Notes under the pieces: model-generated
What the model was told of the DNA's origin: nothing
The model's database searches: none
The model's input: only the letters and a program-made list of their open reading frames with translations
From: Welwitschia mirabilis
Lineage: Eukaryota; Gnetophyta; Gnetopsida; Welwitschiales
Assembly (NCBI GenBank): GCA_051453625.1
Contig: JBOZIK010000001.1
Location: 193,841,467-193,879,287 of the forward strand
Direction: 5' to 3'
Length of the DNA: 37,821 nt
In this document: positions 1 through 12,409 of the stretch, one piece after another
Position numbering within the stretch: position 1 is the first letter of the stretch
Layout: each line of letters begins with the position of its first letter
Translations under genes and position numbers: made by a program

Positions 1-2545
1 TATTTTCAAGATCTTGTTATTAGTCTAGTTTATGAAAAACTATTGTAATTTATTTTTTGCTTTATAATTAATTAATTCTTAGTTTTGACTAAGAGCTAAA
101 AAATGTTAGGATTAATGATTTAAATTATAAAAAAATTATTACATAAACTTTTATAGGGAATTTGAGTATATAAGATATGTTTTTATTAGAAGCTTTAAGT
201 TAAATTACCTATAAATAATATCTTATTCATATAAATACCTCTTTAATCTTTTTTATTTATTTTACTTTGAATGTGTAAAATTGTAAGAGTTTTCATTTTA
301 TTATTAATTAATATAAATAGTGTTTGACTTATCACTTATTTTATTGACTTATAATATATCCATATGAATATTGGATAAAGAGTTATATCTTAATAATTAT
401 GCTTGAGTTGTACTTTCTTTTGTTTACTTTTACTACACAAATCCATGAAGATTATCATACAAGCATGGAATAATGTTTTTAGGATTGACATAGATTTAGG
501 TATATTTTAATTTCATTAAGTACAATATTAAGATGTAATTTTATACATTTTAAACATATTTATTATTATTGAAAGAAAGAAAAGAAAATAATATTTCCTT
601 TATTTAGATAGAAAAGAAAAGAATGTTTACTTTATTTAACTTTTGATTATTGTAATCTTGAATATTGAGATGTTCTAGTATGCTATTTTCTTTTTTATGA
701 TTATTCATAAAATAAATCTAATGATGCTTAGAGTTATTATAACTAGGTAAATAATCCATTAAATCTTCATAATAGTTATAATTGCATGCATACATTTATG
801 TGATATATTCATTGAACATGACTAAATTAAGATAATCCTAATAATGTTCATTTCCATACTCGGATATCATCATTAAGGTGGGTTGCACTACATTTTTTTA
901 AATAATACTATTCTGAAAGTAGATTCGATCATCACTCTTTTGCCCTACCCATGTATGAACTTACTCCAAATTAATAACTCGAGCCCTTGGCATCAATGGA
1001 TAATGTTATACCATCCAAAGATGTTTTAAGGTAGTGGGGTCATTTGTAAGCATGCATCCACCTCACATACTATCTATCACCTGTATTAGGGGTATATCAA
1101 GGTGAATTGTAAGCTTATGGAGCTGAGCCAACCATGTTTGTATGGCTTAGAACTTGAAGTAGAACCAACTCACATTTGGAGGATAACTGGATATTGAGTT
1201 AGAATGTTGTAAGCTTATGGAGCTGAGCCCAACCATGTTTGTATGGCTTAGAACTTAAAGTAGAACCAACTCACATTTGGAGGGTAACTAGATATTGAGT
1301 TAGAATGTCATTAATGAAAGTTGCAACCTCCTATTATATTGAGTAGGTAGTATTCTTAAACTTATCAATGTATGTTAATAATAAGTTATGTCTTCTCAAT
1401 TATTTATAAGATATCTTTTTATGTACAAAAACTAGGAAGAAATGAAGGACATAAATTTATGACACCATTATTTTTTGTAAACTAAAATAATCTAGAAATT
1501 AATTATAGGTAAATATATAATATTAATATAATGTGTTTTTCTTAGAATATAGGAATGCTAATAAAGGAACCAGTAAAAGTTGATCCTAGGTTCTATTATG
1601 TCTATTAGGTAATAATGTTAGATAAGGAAGAAAGAGAAAATAAAATTAACAAAAGCTGCTTAATTAGGGTAAGAGAAAAGAGGGTGTCACAACTTTATAG
1701 CATGCTGAGTATGTTATCCAAATGTTCAAACCCATGATCCCATAAATGAAGGATGAGTGTTCCACTAGTTGAACTAACATCTCATTAATGTATTATTTTT
1801 TTAACTATTTTGATGTTATAATTTTAAGAGACTCATCATTGATATTAGTTTTTTTGGAAGAATAAAAAAAATAAAGTAAGAACATGAACACATATTTGTA
1901 TAGAGTGTTATTTTGTCTTAGCCATGGGTTATATTAACTAGAGATAATTTTTGTATGTATAATTTTTTAAGACTTTAGTTTATAATTGTACTTTAACTAT
2001 TAATAACAAGATTGATGATTTTGCACTACATGTTTAACATCATTATGTTTATAAAGTCTATGTGACATAGCATAATGGCTACTCAAACTCTATGTTACAT
2101 TGGTCAAGGAAATAGGCTTTAAACATCAAGACAAGTTTTTTTAAATTCTTAATTAAATTTCAAATGTTTTTAAATGTATACATTCAAATCACTTTAGCAT
2201 TTTATTTATAGTGATATATCTCCATAAAATAGTGTCAGTGTAGTTTTTTACCTTCNNNNNNNNNNGTTTTAAAGCTTTCTACTATTTGAATGCATTGTCA
2301 ACTATGATCTTTTTCCTACTTAAAGTTAAACTATGTCTTAGATATTTCTTTTCATTAGTGCCTTGGATTTAACTAATCTATTTGACATTCATTCTTTAAC
2401 TTTGGAAGAAGTTGAATTATAAGATGAAGAAAGAAATGACTCAGAAATAAACCATACTACTACTTATGTAGAGAGTTAATATCGTTCACCAATTATGGCT
2501 TTGAAACCATCTCATTAGTTCATCTAGGACATAACACTACAAATA
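1..2545. other. AT-rich non-coding stretch, no gene recognised
   Basis: All reading frames are densely closed and I recognise no protein or RNA family. The sequence is strongly AT-rich with many T and A runs. The only internal structure I can point to is a 100-bp tandem duplication around 1107-1307, in a somewhat less AT-rich patch (about 890-1310). Ten N lie at 2256-2265. It ends where the 5' LTR of the Gypsy-type element begins. Confidence 0.6.
1107..1307. repeat. Tandem duplication, two ~100-bp units
   Basis: Unit 1 (1107-1206) and unit 2 (1207-1307) both begin TTGTAAGCTTATGGAGCTGA and end GAGTTAGAATG. By eye they differ by a few substitutions and one extra C in unit 2. This is a simple head-to-tail duplication with no visible coding role. 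Confidence 0.9.
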
Positions 2546-4560
2546 TGGTTTAAATTCTTAAAACAAAGGGATATGTGTGATTGTAGAAAAGACAAATTAT
2601 GGATAGAAAAGGTGGGACTTGGAGATTCTCTTGTGTTTACTTTCCTTAACTTGTACACTTGAGAATTTGCTTACTAATTTTTGAACCTTAGCAAGTCTAC
2701 TTAATGAACATCTTACTTGTTTGACATTTTGATCCATTAAAATAAAAGTAAAATTCATAAAAAAATTCAATAAAGTGGTCATTAACCTAGGTCTTTTATG
2801 TTTTACACTCATAAAGATTTATGGTTGTTGTTTGTTTCTCATTGCATTTTGAATTTGTTTCACCCATTTGCATAGCCAAATTTACCACTTTATTTTATAA
2901 GAAAACACATTGAAAAACACAATTGTTATTTTTTTTAAACAAAAGTCAAAAGGAAATATCTCACAAATAACATGAAATGGATGAAAATTTAGGAATATGA
3001 GTTTCTTGTAGATAATCATTTGGTTAAAATTGCACTTTTTCTTGTATGCATGATAGTTAACTTTTGTATTATAGTGTTTTTCCTAGGGTGTAGTGTAATA
3101 AAAAGTCATGTAATAAAAATATTTCTTTTCAAAACTTTAATATGTTCTCAAAAGTTGCATTTAATTTTCTATCTTTAAATTGTAAGGACAAAGTTCAGTT
3201 TTGATTAGGGGAATGTCATCTATTTTTTAAAGGATTTTTCTGATTTTAATGCCTTATTTTTAAAATATTGGTCAAAAATTTTCAAAATTTATATCATTCT
3301 CATACTTGAGTACCTTTTCTTATAACTTTTTCATGTTAAATCATTTCTTGTTCATACTTTTTGCTAAGAGTCTAACAAAAGTCTAGTTAGGGGGTGTGTT
3401 AACATATAAAAGTTAAGATTTAGACAAAGTTTATTTGACTAATTTAGCTTAGGCGAAGACATTAAAATAGCCCTTATGTTTTTAACCCTTTCTAATACAA
3501 TTTTTGCACTTTTGAACTTGCCCATGACAAGTTTAGGTTAATTGCTACAACCTAGATAATAAACTGAAATTTAGAAGCAAATCATCAGAAAACACTAGTG
3601 CCACTATCTACATCACCGACGCCACCAGTCCTTCACAATAGAGTGCAATAAAATATACATTTTAAAATAATTTCGAGAAAGTAATCAATTTATGCTTATG
3701 AGTTGAGACAGAAACAACATCAAACTTCAGCAAAATGCGTAGTCATAAAAGTGTTAAATTTTTAATTAAAAATCCTGGAATGTAAAAACCTAATTTAGAA
3801 ATCCTAACCTTATTTCTGCCTATAATAATGGTTAAATGCCTTCATTTGAAATATCTTTTGACTAGAAAAAATAGTTAGAACCCTGGTGTCCACCAATAAC
3901 ATGGCTTTCTAACCTCCTCCTTTGGGAGCAGCTAGCTTTGAGGCTATCTTTCAGAAGTCTAAATCAACTTCACCTTCTTACTCTAATGTTATGTAAATTC
4001 TTGTTTTAATGATATAATAGTTCTTCATTTTGTATTTTTAGTTGTGAGTAACCTCATACTTTTAGTGCTTAAGTGAAACGATATTTTTGAGTTTTGTTGA
4101 TAACTGAGTGAGTTCTTTATATTTACTTCTTAGTTTCAGTCACTTTCATTTAATGGATCATGAGCACATTAGTTTTTATTTTTCATGCTTATGAAAGACT
4201 ATGAAGGGCCAAAGTGACTACACATGTGATAAATGAAATCATGTCACCATGACCTAAGTCATCACGACTTAACAATTTAAGCTTTATTTCAGAAAGTTAT
4301 AGCATATCATGAGAGTAAAAGTGTGTTGTTAGATGATTTAAGCTAGACCTTTGAAGTTTGTTTCCCTACCCTATCAGTCAAGTTCAAACTCATTATAATC
4401 TCACTTTTTGATTTTTTTAAAAAATCATTATAGGTTTAGAGAACTTTGTGTTGCCTCTGTTTAATCCTATCTAGATTTATCCCTATGAAAATAATGACGT
4501 TAGGACTTTATTACAACGAGGATCTTGGTTCATATAAATTGTAAAAGCTAGACATGAATA
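2546..4560 (+). repeat. 5' LTR of the Gypsy-type element
   Basis: About 2015 bp, beginning TGGTTTAAAT and ending GACATGAATA. It is collinear with 7362-9385 over its whole length. The expected terminal CA appears as TA here, while the other copy has GACATGAACA, consistent with a C-to-T change. The primer-binding site follows 5 bp downstream. Confidence 0.8.
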
Positions 4561-4565
4561 GCTTT

Positions 4566-4584
4566 TTGGCACTATTGTTAGAGA
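4566..4584 (+). other. Decayed primer-binding site (Gypsy type)
   Basis: The 19 bases TTGGCACTATTGTTAGAGA match the well-known plant Gypsy start TTGGCGCCGTTGCCGGGGA at 12 positions. All seven mismatches are C-to-T or G-to-A transitions, as expected from deamination of methylated cytosines. Its position just inside the 5' LTR supports the element call and its plus orientation. Confidence 0.75.
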
Positions 4585-5189
4585 TAATGTTATGGTAGCT
4601 TCACAGAAGGCAAATAATATTTTCTTTCTTGCAATTTTTTATTTAGATTTTTAATTTTTTAGCACTTCCAATGGTTTGCATTAGTCCCTTCCAGTGATAC
4701 CTGAATTGATCTAATTTTCTTTTGAGTTTTTCTTTTATTTTATGTACTTTTTAATGGTGCGTATTGATCCATTTCCAGTGATACCCAAACTAGTTCCTTT
4801 TTAAGTTTCATTTAGTTTTCAGTCTAACATGAATATTATTTCTATATCAGATCTATTGTATTATAGGTCTAACAAATTTCTAAAGATTGTAACCCAAAGA
4901 GATTGAAAAATAAAGTGACTAAAACTATATAATGCTCACTTTTATGTTTTCATTTCTGGTTTCTGCAATATTTTATTATAGTAATAGTTTCCTTTTTTAT
5001 TATTTTTTAGTTTTTTATGACTAAAAATGTTTAAAAAGAAATTAATTTTTAGGGTTTTTTTTGTAGGTTTCGTTTTATTTCATTCCATTGCTATTTCATT
5101 TTCTATTTCTATAATCCATTATGCAAAAAATTTTGTGAAACTCCAAAAATAATGTGATTTCTTTTTCAAGCTATTTTTCTTCAAACCAT

Positions 5190-6500
5190 TAGTGTCATTG
5201 ATGGACCGAACTGGTACTGTTGGCCTTTCTACATCAAATCCTTTCAAACTTTGCATAAACCTCTTTTTCGCTCCTTGAACATTTTTTGCTCTCAGGTCCT
5301 TCTTGAAACCTTATAGACTTATGGAAACATGACACTAATGGTGAATTGTATAGCCCAGTTTCTGGAACTACACAAAAATGGGCTAGAATCACAATCCTTT
5401 TGGAAGATTGTATGGAACACCCCCTCAGTATTAAAATTCATTCCCAACTCAAGAATCTAATGTTGAAGATACATCTATTTACTAGAATCCCTTTAGTTGG
5501 TCTAATTATGTTCAACCTAAACAAATTATAGGAAAATCTAAGAAAACCATATCCCAATGTCTTATTAATACCCTCTAAAGTTTCTCAACGAAGACCCATA
5601 TTACTTTAAACCCCAAGATCCTTCTGACACTAGGCAAACTGTTACAGATTATCTTCAACATCTAGAACCTCCTCTACACATAGATCAATCTCTTTATAAT
5701 TTTGAGTTTAAAAACCCTTACTTTAAACAAAAAGAGTTTGATCATATGTTTTTCACTAATCCTTATGACCCTTATTTCTCGTTGTCTTACCAAGTCCCTT
5801 CACCTCCTAACCCTTATCCCTTATTTTCTCATGAATACAATTCATCCCCAAAATTCATGAACTTTATTCACCTAATCTGTTTAGGAAATACTAAGGAAAT
5901 TCATGGAATTCCAATCCCAAATCAATCAAAAACATTCTTTCCTTGTGCAAAATTGAATAAAACTTCCAACAATTTCAGAAAATCACCATTCAAATTCTTT
6001 CTTCTTTAAACCAAAGAGAACCTGATGATCTTTCTACATTTCATGAACCTAGTGCTAAGAGTCTTGAAAACCTTGAAATGATTCATGGTAATCAAAGTGA
6101 TAAAATCCCAATCATATCTTTTAGGAGTAATGACAAAACCAAGGGGGAAACCCATGAGGAATTTGAGAATAAGAATTTATTAGAGAATAAGCAATCATTT
6201 GAGAAAATCTATACCTCTAATAAGAGTTATACATTAGACAACAAGTTAATAATCAACATCAATGAGAAGGATAACATTAACGTTAAACCCTACTTGACTC
6301 ATCATATAAAGAACCTTTGCCTTTTTCTCGACAACTTCATCAAGTAATGATTTCATCTTCATCTTTCTTTTCTAAGCAAGACCCAAGCCTCAATAATAAA
6401 GATAAACATTTTTTAATAGTGGAACCATCTTTTGATAAGTTTTCAATGAAAATTTACCTTCTCCAATGGTTTCTAGCTCATGTTTTTCTTCACGTCTAAT
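5190..6500 (+). pseudogene. Degenerate gag-like coding remnants
   Basis: Short open stretches in all three plus frames run one after another (5346-5531, 5746-6009, 6078-6347 and 6317-6499), broken by stops and frameshifts. They encode a Tyr/Pro-rich segment (for example DHMFFTNPYDPYF), then a Gln-rich piece read across a frameshift (NFQQFQKITIQILSSLNQRE), then a charged Asn/Lys/Glu-rich tail. Position just downstream of the primer site and the Gln-rich character suggest a decayed Gag or Gag-adjacent protein, but I cannot show homology by eye. No zinc knuckle, protease or polymerase motif is seen. The rest of the internal region (4585-5190 and 6500-7361) shows nothing recognisable. Confidence 0.45.
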
Positions 6501-7361
6501 GATGTCTTGCGTAAGTTGTTGAGCAAATATTTGGACAGATTATTTTCTACTTTGAAAGCATAAACTCTAGTACTTGCATAAAAATCTATATGATTTCCTC
6601 CTTGCTAATGATCCCATCATCCAATCTTTACTTTCATTTTCTTACAGCTTCACCCATAAACCGCTTTGAATTACCACCTATATAATCATTGCCTTAAGGC
6701 TTTTCATTTAGAAAACATCAAATATCACCCAAAACATAAAATACGTTACCATCATCTTAATCCTCATCATCCACCCCTTCCAGTTTGAAATTATCTAATA
6801 AGACTTATCAATCATCCATCCCTTCCATTCATCCATGAGTTCATAAGAATTAATAACCTCGGTTAATAGCCCTTAACAAATAAGCCACTAATAAGTGATT
6901 ATCTAGTCAGTATAAGTTTAGGTAGAATTTAAGTGAACTTGTATTATTCAAGGAAAGTTATGCTCATTTTTAGATTATCTTGTTAATGTTAGTTTCAGCT
7001 AAGGTATCCAATTTTGGAAAATATGGATGAAAAAGATGGAATCTACCTTGATATTATAATTCTACTTTCAAGAATTTTATGGTGTTAAGATATTTTCTAA
7101 TTAGGATAATGAGATAACAACCCCTCGTATCTATATAAAAAATGATAAATATGAGAAGAGGAATCCAAATAATTATTAGATTTAGTTAACTACATTGAAG
7201 CTATAAATGCTCACTGGCAATGTAGCTCTAACAATCTACTTATAAAATGATTAATTATAATAGGGCTATAGACGCTTTCTACTAATGCAACACTGATTTC
7301 TTCAAGAAATAACATGCTTAATTCCGTTGGAAGAAAATTTCATAACATTGAATGCTCAATA

Positions 7362-9385
7362 TGGTCTAAATGCTTAAGATAAAGGGATATGTATGATCAT
7401 AGAAAAGATAAATTATGGATAGAAAATGTGGAACTTCGAGATTCTTTTGTATTTACTTTCTTTAACTTATGCACTAGAGAGTTTTTTTACTAATTTTTAA
7501 GCTTTTCCAAGTTTAGTTACTGACATCTTACTTGTTTGACATTTTGATCCATTAAAATAAAAATATAATTCACAAAAATTTTAATAAAGTGGCCATTGAC
7601 CTAGGTCTTTTGTCTGTTGCACTCATAAGTATTTATGGTTGATGTTTGTTCCCATTGCGTTCTACATTGGTTTCATCCATTTGTATATCCAAATTTACCA
7701 CTTTGTTCTATAAGAAAACAAATCCAAAAACACAGTTGTGTTTCTTTTGACCAAATGCCAAAAGGAAATTTCTAGCAAATAACATGAAATGGGTTAAAAA
7801 TTAGAAATACTAGTCTCTTGTAGATGAAATTGAACTTTTTCTTGTATGCATGCTAGTTAACTTTTGCATTATAGTGTTTTTCCTAGGTTGTAGTGTAATA
7901 AAAATCCATGTAATGAAGACCTTTCTTTTCAAAACTTTAACATGTTCTTAAAAGTTGCATACAAATTTTCCATCTTTTAAACTTTAAGGACAAAGTTTAA
8001 TTTTGGTTGTAACTATGACATTCTTTTTTAAAATTTTTCTAATTTTTATGCCTTATTTTTCAAAAATTGGTTAAAAAATTTTAAAATTTATATCATTCTC
8101 ATACTTCAGTACTTTTCCTTATAATTTTTCCATGTTAAATCATTTCTCATTCATACTTTTTGCTAAGAGTCTAGCAAAAGTTTGGTTAGAGTGTGTGTTA
8201 ACATATGAAAATTGACATTTAAACTAAGTTTATTTGATTAATCTAGCTTAGGTAAAGACATTAAAATAACTATTTTATCATAAAATTATGTCTTCAACCC
8301 TTGTTAATACAATTTATGAACCTGTAAAGATTTGCATGACAATGTTAGGTTAATTAGTTCATTTTAGATAACAAGTTGAAATTTATAAGCAAATCATCAA
8401 AAAAGGCTAGTGTCCTCCTCCAAGTCACTGGCATCGTTGGTCCTCTAGGGCAAAGTGCATCAAAATATATGCTCTAAAATCGTCTTGGGGAAGTGATAAA
8501 TTTATGCTTATGAGGTCAAGTCGAAATAACATCAAACTTCAACAAATGCATAGCCATAAAGGTGTAAAATTTTTAATTAATTTCCCTAAAGTGCAAAACC
8601 CAAATTAATAAACCTTAACCCTATTTTTACCTATAAGAAGGGCTAAATACCCTCATTAGTGAAAATAGTTAGAACTCTTAGAATGTCCACTAGTGACATG
8701 ACTTTCTAAGCTCCTCCCTTGTGAGTGAACCAGCTTCGAGGCTAGATTTAAGGAGCCTGAATCAGCTTCATCTTCTTCTTTCAATGTAATGTAAATTCCT
8801 ATTTAAATGAAATAGTAGCTGTTATTTTTTGAGTTCCAAGTAACCTCATACTTTTAATGCTTAAATGAAACTACATTCTTAATTTCTTTCAATAATCGAG
8901 TGAGCTCTTTAAGTTTGCTTCTTGATTGTAGTCACTTTTGTTTGATGGATCTTGAGCACAGTAGTTCTTACTTTTCATGCTTATGAAAGGATAGGAAGAA
9001 TCAAAGTAACTAATGAATTCACCAACACTCATATGGTGAATGAGATTATGTCCTCATGACCTAAGCCATCACGACTTGATAATTTAAGTTTTGTTTTAGG
9101 AAGTTACAAGATATTGTTAGAGTAAAGGTGTGTTGGTGGATGATTCAAGCTAGACCTTTGGAGTTAGTTTATTTCCCTTTAGTTTATTTCCCTACTTCAC
9201 CACTCATGTTCAAAATCATCATAGTCTCACTTTTTGGTTTTGTTTTAAATTATTGTAGGTTTAGAGAACTTTGTGTTGCTTATGTTTAGTCCTATCTCCA
9301 TTTATCCATGGTGAAAGAATGACATCAAAACTATAATACAATGATGGCCTTGGTTTATATAATTTATAAAATTCAGACATGAACA
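7362..9385 (+). repeat. 3' LTR of the Gypsy-type element
   Basis: About 2024 bp, beginning TGGTCTAAATGC and ending GACATGAACA; collinear with the 5' LTR but diverged. It contains a private short tandem duplication near 9163-9192 (TTAGTTTATTTCCC repeated) that the 5' LTR lacks. I could not identify a clear polypurine tract before 7362, perhaps because of decay. Confidence 0.8.
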
Positions 9386-9967
9386 ACCTACTCAATATTT
9401 TGTATAGAATTCTCTTCTTCTTGAATTGGAAGATAATTCAATGGTAGCAGAAGCAATTAATCTTTAATCACTCTTTCATAATAATGTTGTTCTCATTATT
9501 TAGAAATTGAAAAGTGATTTCTATGTTTATGAACTTATGCATTAGATTGTTTCTTACATGGTTGAACTTTCAAGTATTCCTCTGAGCCTATCAATGCAAC
9601 AGGAGCAAAAATAGCAGACCCGCGGGTAGGTGGAAGAAGCCTTACCAAAGTGTAAGCTATGTGAATGGCGGGGGTTTAATTATCTCGTTAATACTATCGC
9701 TTATTATAGCTGGGTACACTCAGTTGTTGTTGATTAGTGTTAGTTAAGCGGTTCACATCTGAGGGTAACTAACACCTAAATTGTTGTGGGTTCTCAACGT
9801 GCATCTCAATGGTGCCCTGGGCGTATTTTAAACCTTTCAAATAAAAAATTATTGATATTATTAGTAATGTTCTTCATTCCAAAGACAAAGTTTTCACTAA
9901 ATGTGTTTTAGAAGATTGATTGTTGAGATAGATTTGGCAACGTGAAAAAAGATCCTCACACTAAACT
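9386..9967. other. Spacer with a GC-richer block, no gene recognised
   Basis: The first ~200 bp are AT-rich. From about 9595 to 9840 the composition changes sharply, with several CpG-containing words such as GACCCGCGGGTAGG and TGGCGGGGGTTTAA. No frame is open for long and I recognise no family. Because the LINE lies on the other side of the gap this may be LINE 5' sequence, but that is a guess. Confidence 0.4.
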
Positions 9968-10810
9968 NNNNNNNNNNNNNNNNNNNNNNNNNNNNNNNNN
10001 NNNNNNNNNNNNNNNNNNNNNNNNNNNNNNNNNNNNNNNNNNNNNNNNNNNNNNNNNNNNNNNNNNNNNNNNNNNNNNNNNNNNNNNNNNNNNNNNNNNN
10101 NNNNNNNNNNNNNNNNNNNNNNNNNNNNNNNNNNNNNNNNNNNNNNNNNNNNNNNNNNNNNNNNNNNNNNNNNNNNNNNNNNNNNNNNNNNNNNNNNNNN
10201 NNNNNNNNNNNNNNNNNNNNNNNNNNNNNNNNNNNNNNNNNNNNNNNNNNNNNNNNNNNNNNNNNNNNNNNNNNNNNNNNNNNNNNNNNNNNNNNNNNNN
10301 NNNNNNNNNNNNNNNNNNNNNNNNNNNNNNNNNNNNNNNNNNNNNNNNNNNNNNNNNNNNNNNNNNNNNNNNNNNNNNNNNNNNNNNNNNNNNNNNNNNN
10401 NNNNNNNNNNNNNNNNNNNNNNNNNNNNNNNNNNNNNNNNNNNNNNNNNNNNNNNNNNNNNNNNNNNNNNNNNNNNNNNNNNNNNNNNNNNNNNNNNNNN
10501 NNNNNNNNNNNNNNNNNNNNNNNNNNNNNNNNNNNNNNNNNNNNNNNNNNNNNNNNNNNNNNNNNNNNNNNNNNNNNNNNNNNNNNNNNNNNNNNNNNNN
10601 NNNNNNNNNNNNNNNNNNNNNNNNNNNNNNNNNNNNNNNNNNNNNNNNNNNNNNNNNNNNNNNNNNNNNNNNNNNNNNNNNNNNNNNNNNNNNNNNNNNN
10701 NNNNNNNNNNNNNNNNNNNNNNNNNNNNNNNNNNNNNNNNNNNNNNNNNNNNNNNNNNNNNNNNNNNNNNNNNNNNNNNNNNNNNNNNNNNNNNNNNNNN
10801 NNNNNNNNNN
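9968..10810. other. Assembly gap (843 N)
   Basis: A run of 843 N. Apparent open reading across it is an artefact of untranslatable codons. The LINE fragment resumes directly on its right side, so missing LINE 5' sequence is plausible. Confidence 0.99.
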
Positions 10811-12409
10811 TCTATCTAAATCCTCTAAACTTGGGTTTCTAGATTGTTTCTTCTCTATCCACTACTAATGATTTTCAGAATCAATGTGCAACACATATTC
10901 AATAGGAGTTTTTAGGTTATAAGTTTTATACTCCAACGATTGTATATAAGGTTGTTTTAAATCTTCTAAAAAAAATTATTACTACTTCAAAAGGCTCTAC
11001 TTTCATTGAGTTTAAGATAATGAGATTCTTGTGCTAGTTATCCTAAAAAGAAAAAAATAGGATGGCATTATTCCTCTTCATCCTTCACAAACATCATCCC
11101 TAGTTGATATTCATATTTTCATTTCTTTTTTTCACATTATCTTTAGTTATGGATATTGATTCATGGGTGGCTATTAATTTTTCAAAGTATGAGAGAATTA
11201 TATCTTATTACTTCTCCTAATGCTTAATTTTTAATAAAATTTTCAAGGCCTTATAGATAAGCTTTATAATAAATTTACTAGTTTATATCTTTGTTTTGTC
11301 ACCTTTACTGGTTTTATTCTTCTTTAAAAAATTATTTCATCCTTTAATATGAATTTTTCCTATAAAATATTTATTTCTAATGAATTTCATAAGGAGATGT
11401 TAGTATTATTATTCATCTAAGATGGAATGGATACCTTCACTTCTAATTTTGCTAGTTTTAGATTTGGCTTAATTTATGCTTTAGATGATGATAGCATCTA
11501 CAAGAAAATTTGGATGGGGTTCTCTATCCCTTCATCTTATTGGATTTTAGCTTGGATGAATTATACGAAGTAATTTTGATTAGTTGAAAAAACTTTGCAA
11601 TTTCATTCCATGCATCCTCAACCTATTCTTCCTTGAAGTAATTATGGATTTAGTTTTGGCCACATACCAACTAGGATTTATCATTTTTATTACTTTTTAA
11701 TATCTTTTTCACTCTCATTTTACTTTTAGAAGTGTTAATGGATTTAATTCTATTAGATCTTTTTCCAATTTTTTTGAAGGTTAGCTCTCATATAAATAAT
11801 TCGTCTAAAAAGCAAGCTCTATTTTAATTGCATTGTTAAGTTTGTATTTCTAAAGAAGAAAAAGAGTGGATCAAAACTTTAATAAATTTTGAACCTTCTC
11901 TCACTTAGTTTATTTGTTGGTTATCTTAGTGGCATCGAATTACATGTAAAATCATGAAATATGCTCATCATTCCTAGATAGAGTTGGCTAGATCTAGTAA
12001 TCAGAGTATCAATGTATTTCATCTATGGTTAACTCTTTGTCTCATCAAATCCATCAAGGTCCACTAAATATTCAAGCTCAAGTCTTATTAGATAATGATA
12101 GAAAACATTTATAAACCTAAGACATCTACTTTGACTCTAGTGCCTTAATCAAAAGAAGATTAACTCGGTTGCATATTCTAAATGATAATTGTAAAGAGCT
12201 TTTTAACATTTTTTAAAATCAAATGCTAGTGAAAATAATGGTCTCTCTTAGCTACGTATTGATAATTCTTTGATGTCTGAGACAAATGATATTTTGAATT
12301 TTGCACCTATCTTTGAGGGAAGTATTTTCCATCCAATTTGTTTAATTAAAATACAACTTTTATTCCTAGTAAAATAACTCCAGCTCATCATTCTCTTTTA
12401 GAAATAATA

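Larger units (their letters stand above)
2546..9385 (+). mobile_element. Old Gypsy-type LTR retrotransposon, probably non-autonomous
   Basis: Two ~2.0-kb direct repeats (2546-4560 and 7362-9385) flank 2.8 kb of internal DNA. Immediately inside the left repeat lies a decayed primer-binding site of the plant Gypsy TTGGCGCC class, which fixes the orientation as plus. The repeats differ at roughly 15-20% of positions in the part I aligned by hand, so the insertion is old. The internal region has only broken gag-like reading frames; I find no protease, reverse transcriptase or integrase motif, and 2.8 kb is too short for a full gag-pol. It is best described as a LARD-like or gag-only derivative. 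I found no convincing target-site duplication, so the outer boundaries are accurate only to a few bases. Confidence 0.75.

Noticed and set aside
2541-9390. Target-site duplication for the Gypsy-type element
   Set aside because: The 5-bp flanks (AAATA-like on the left, ACCTA on the right) do not match at any boundary I tried.
9942-10868. 308-codon open frame
   Set aside because: It is open only because it crosses 843 N; only about 8 codons before and 27 after are real sequence.
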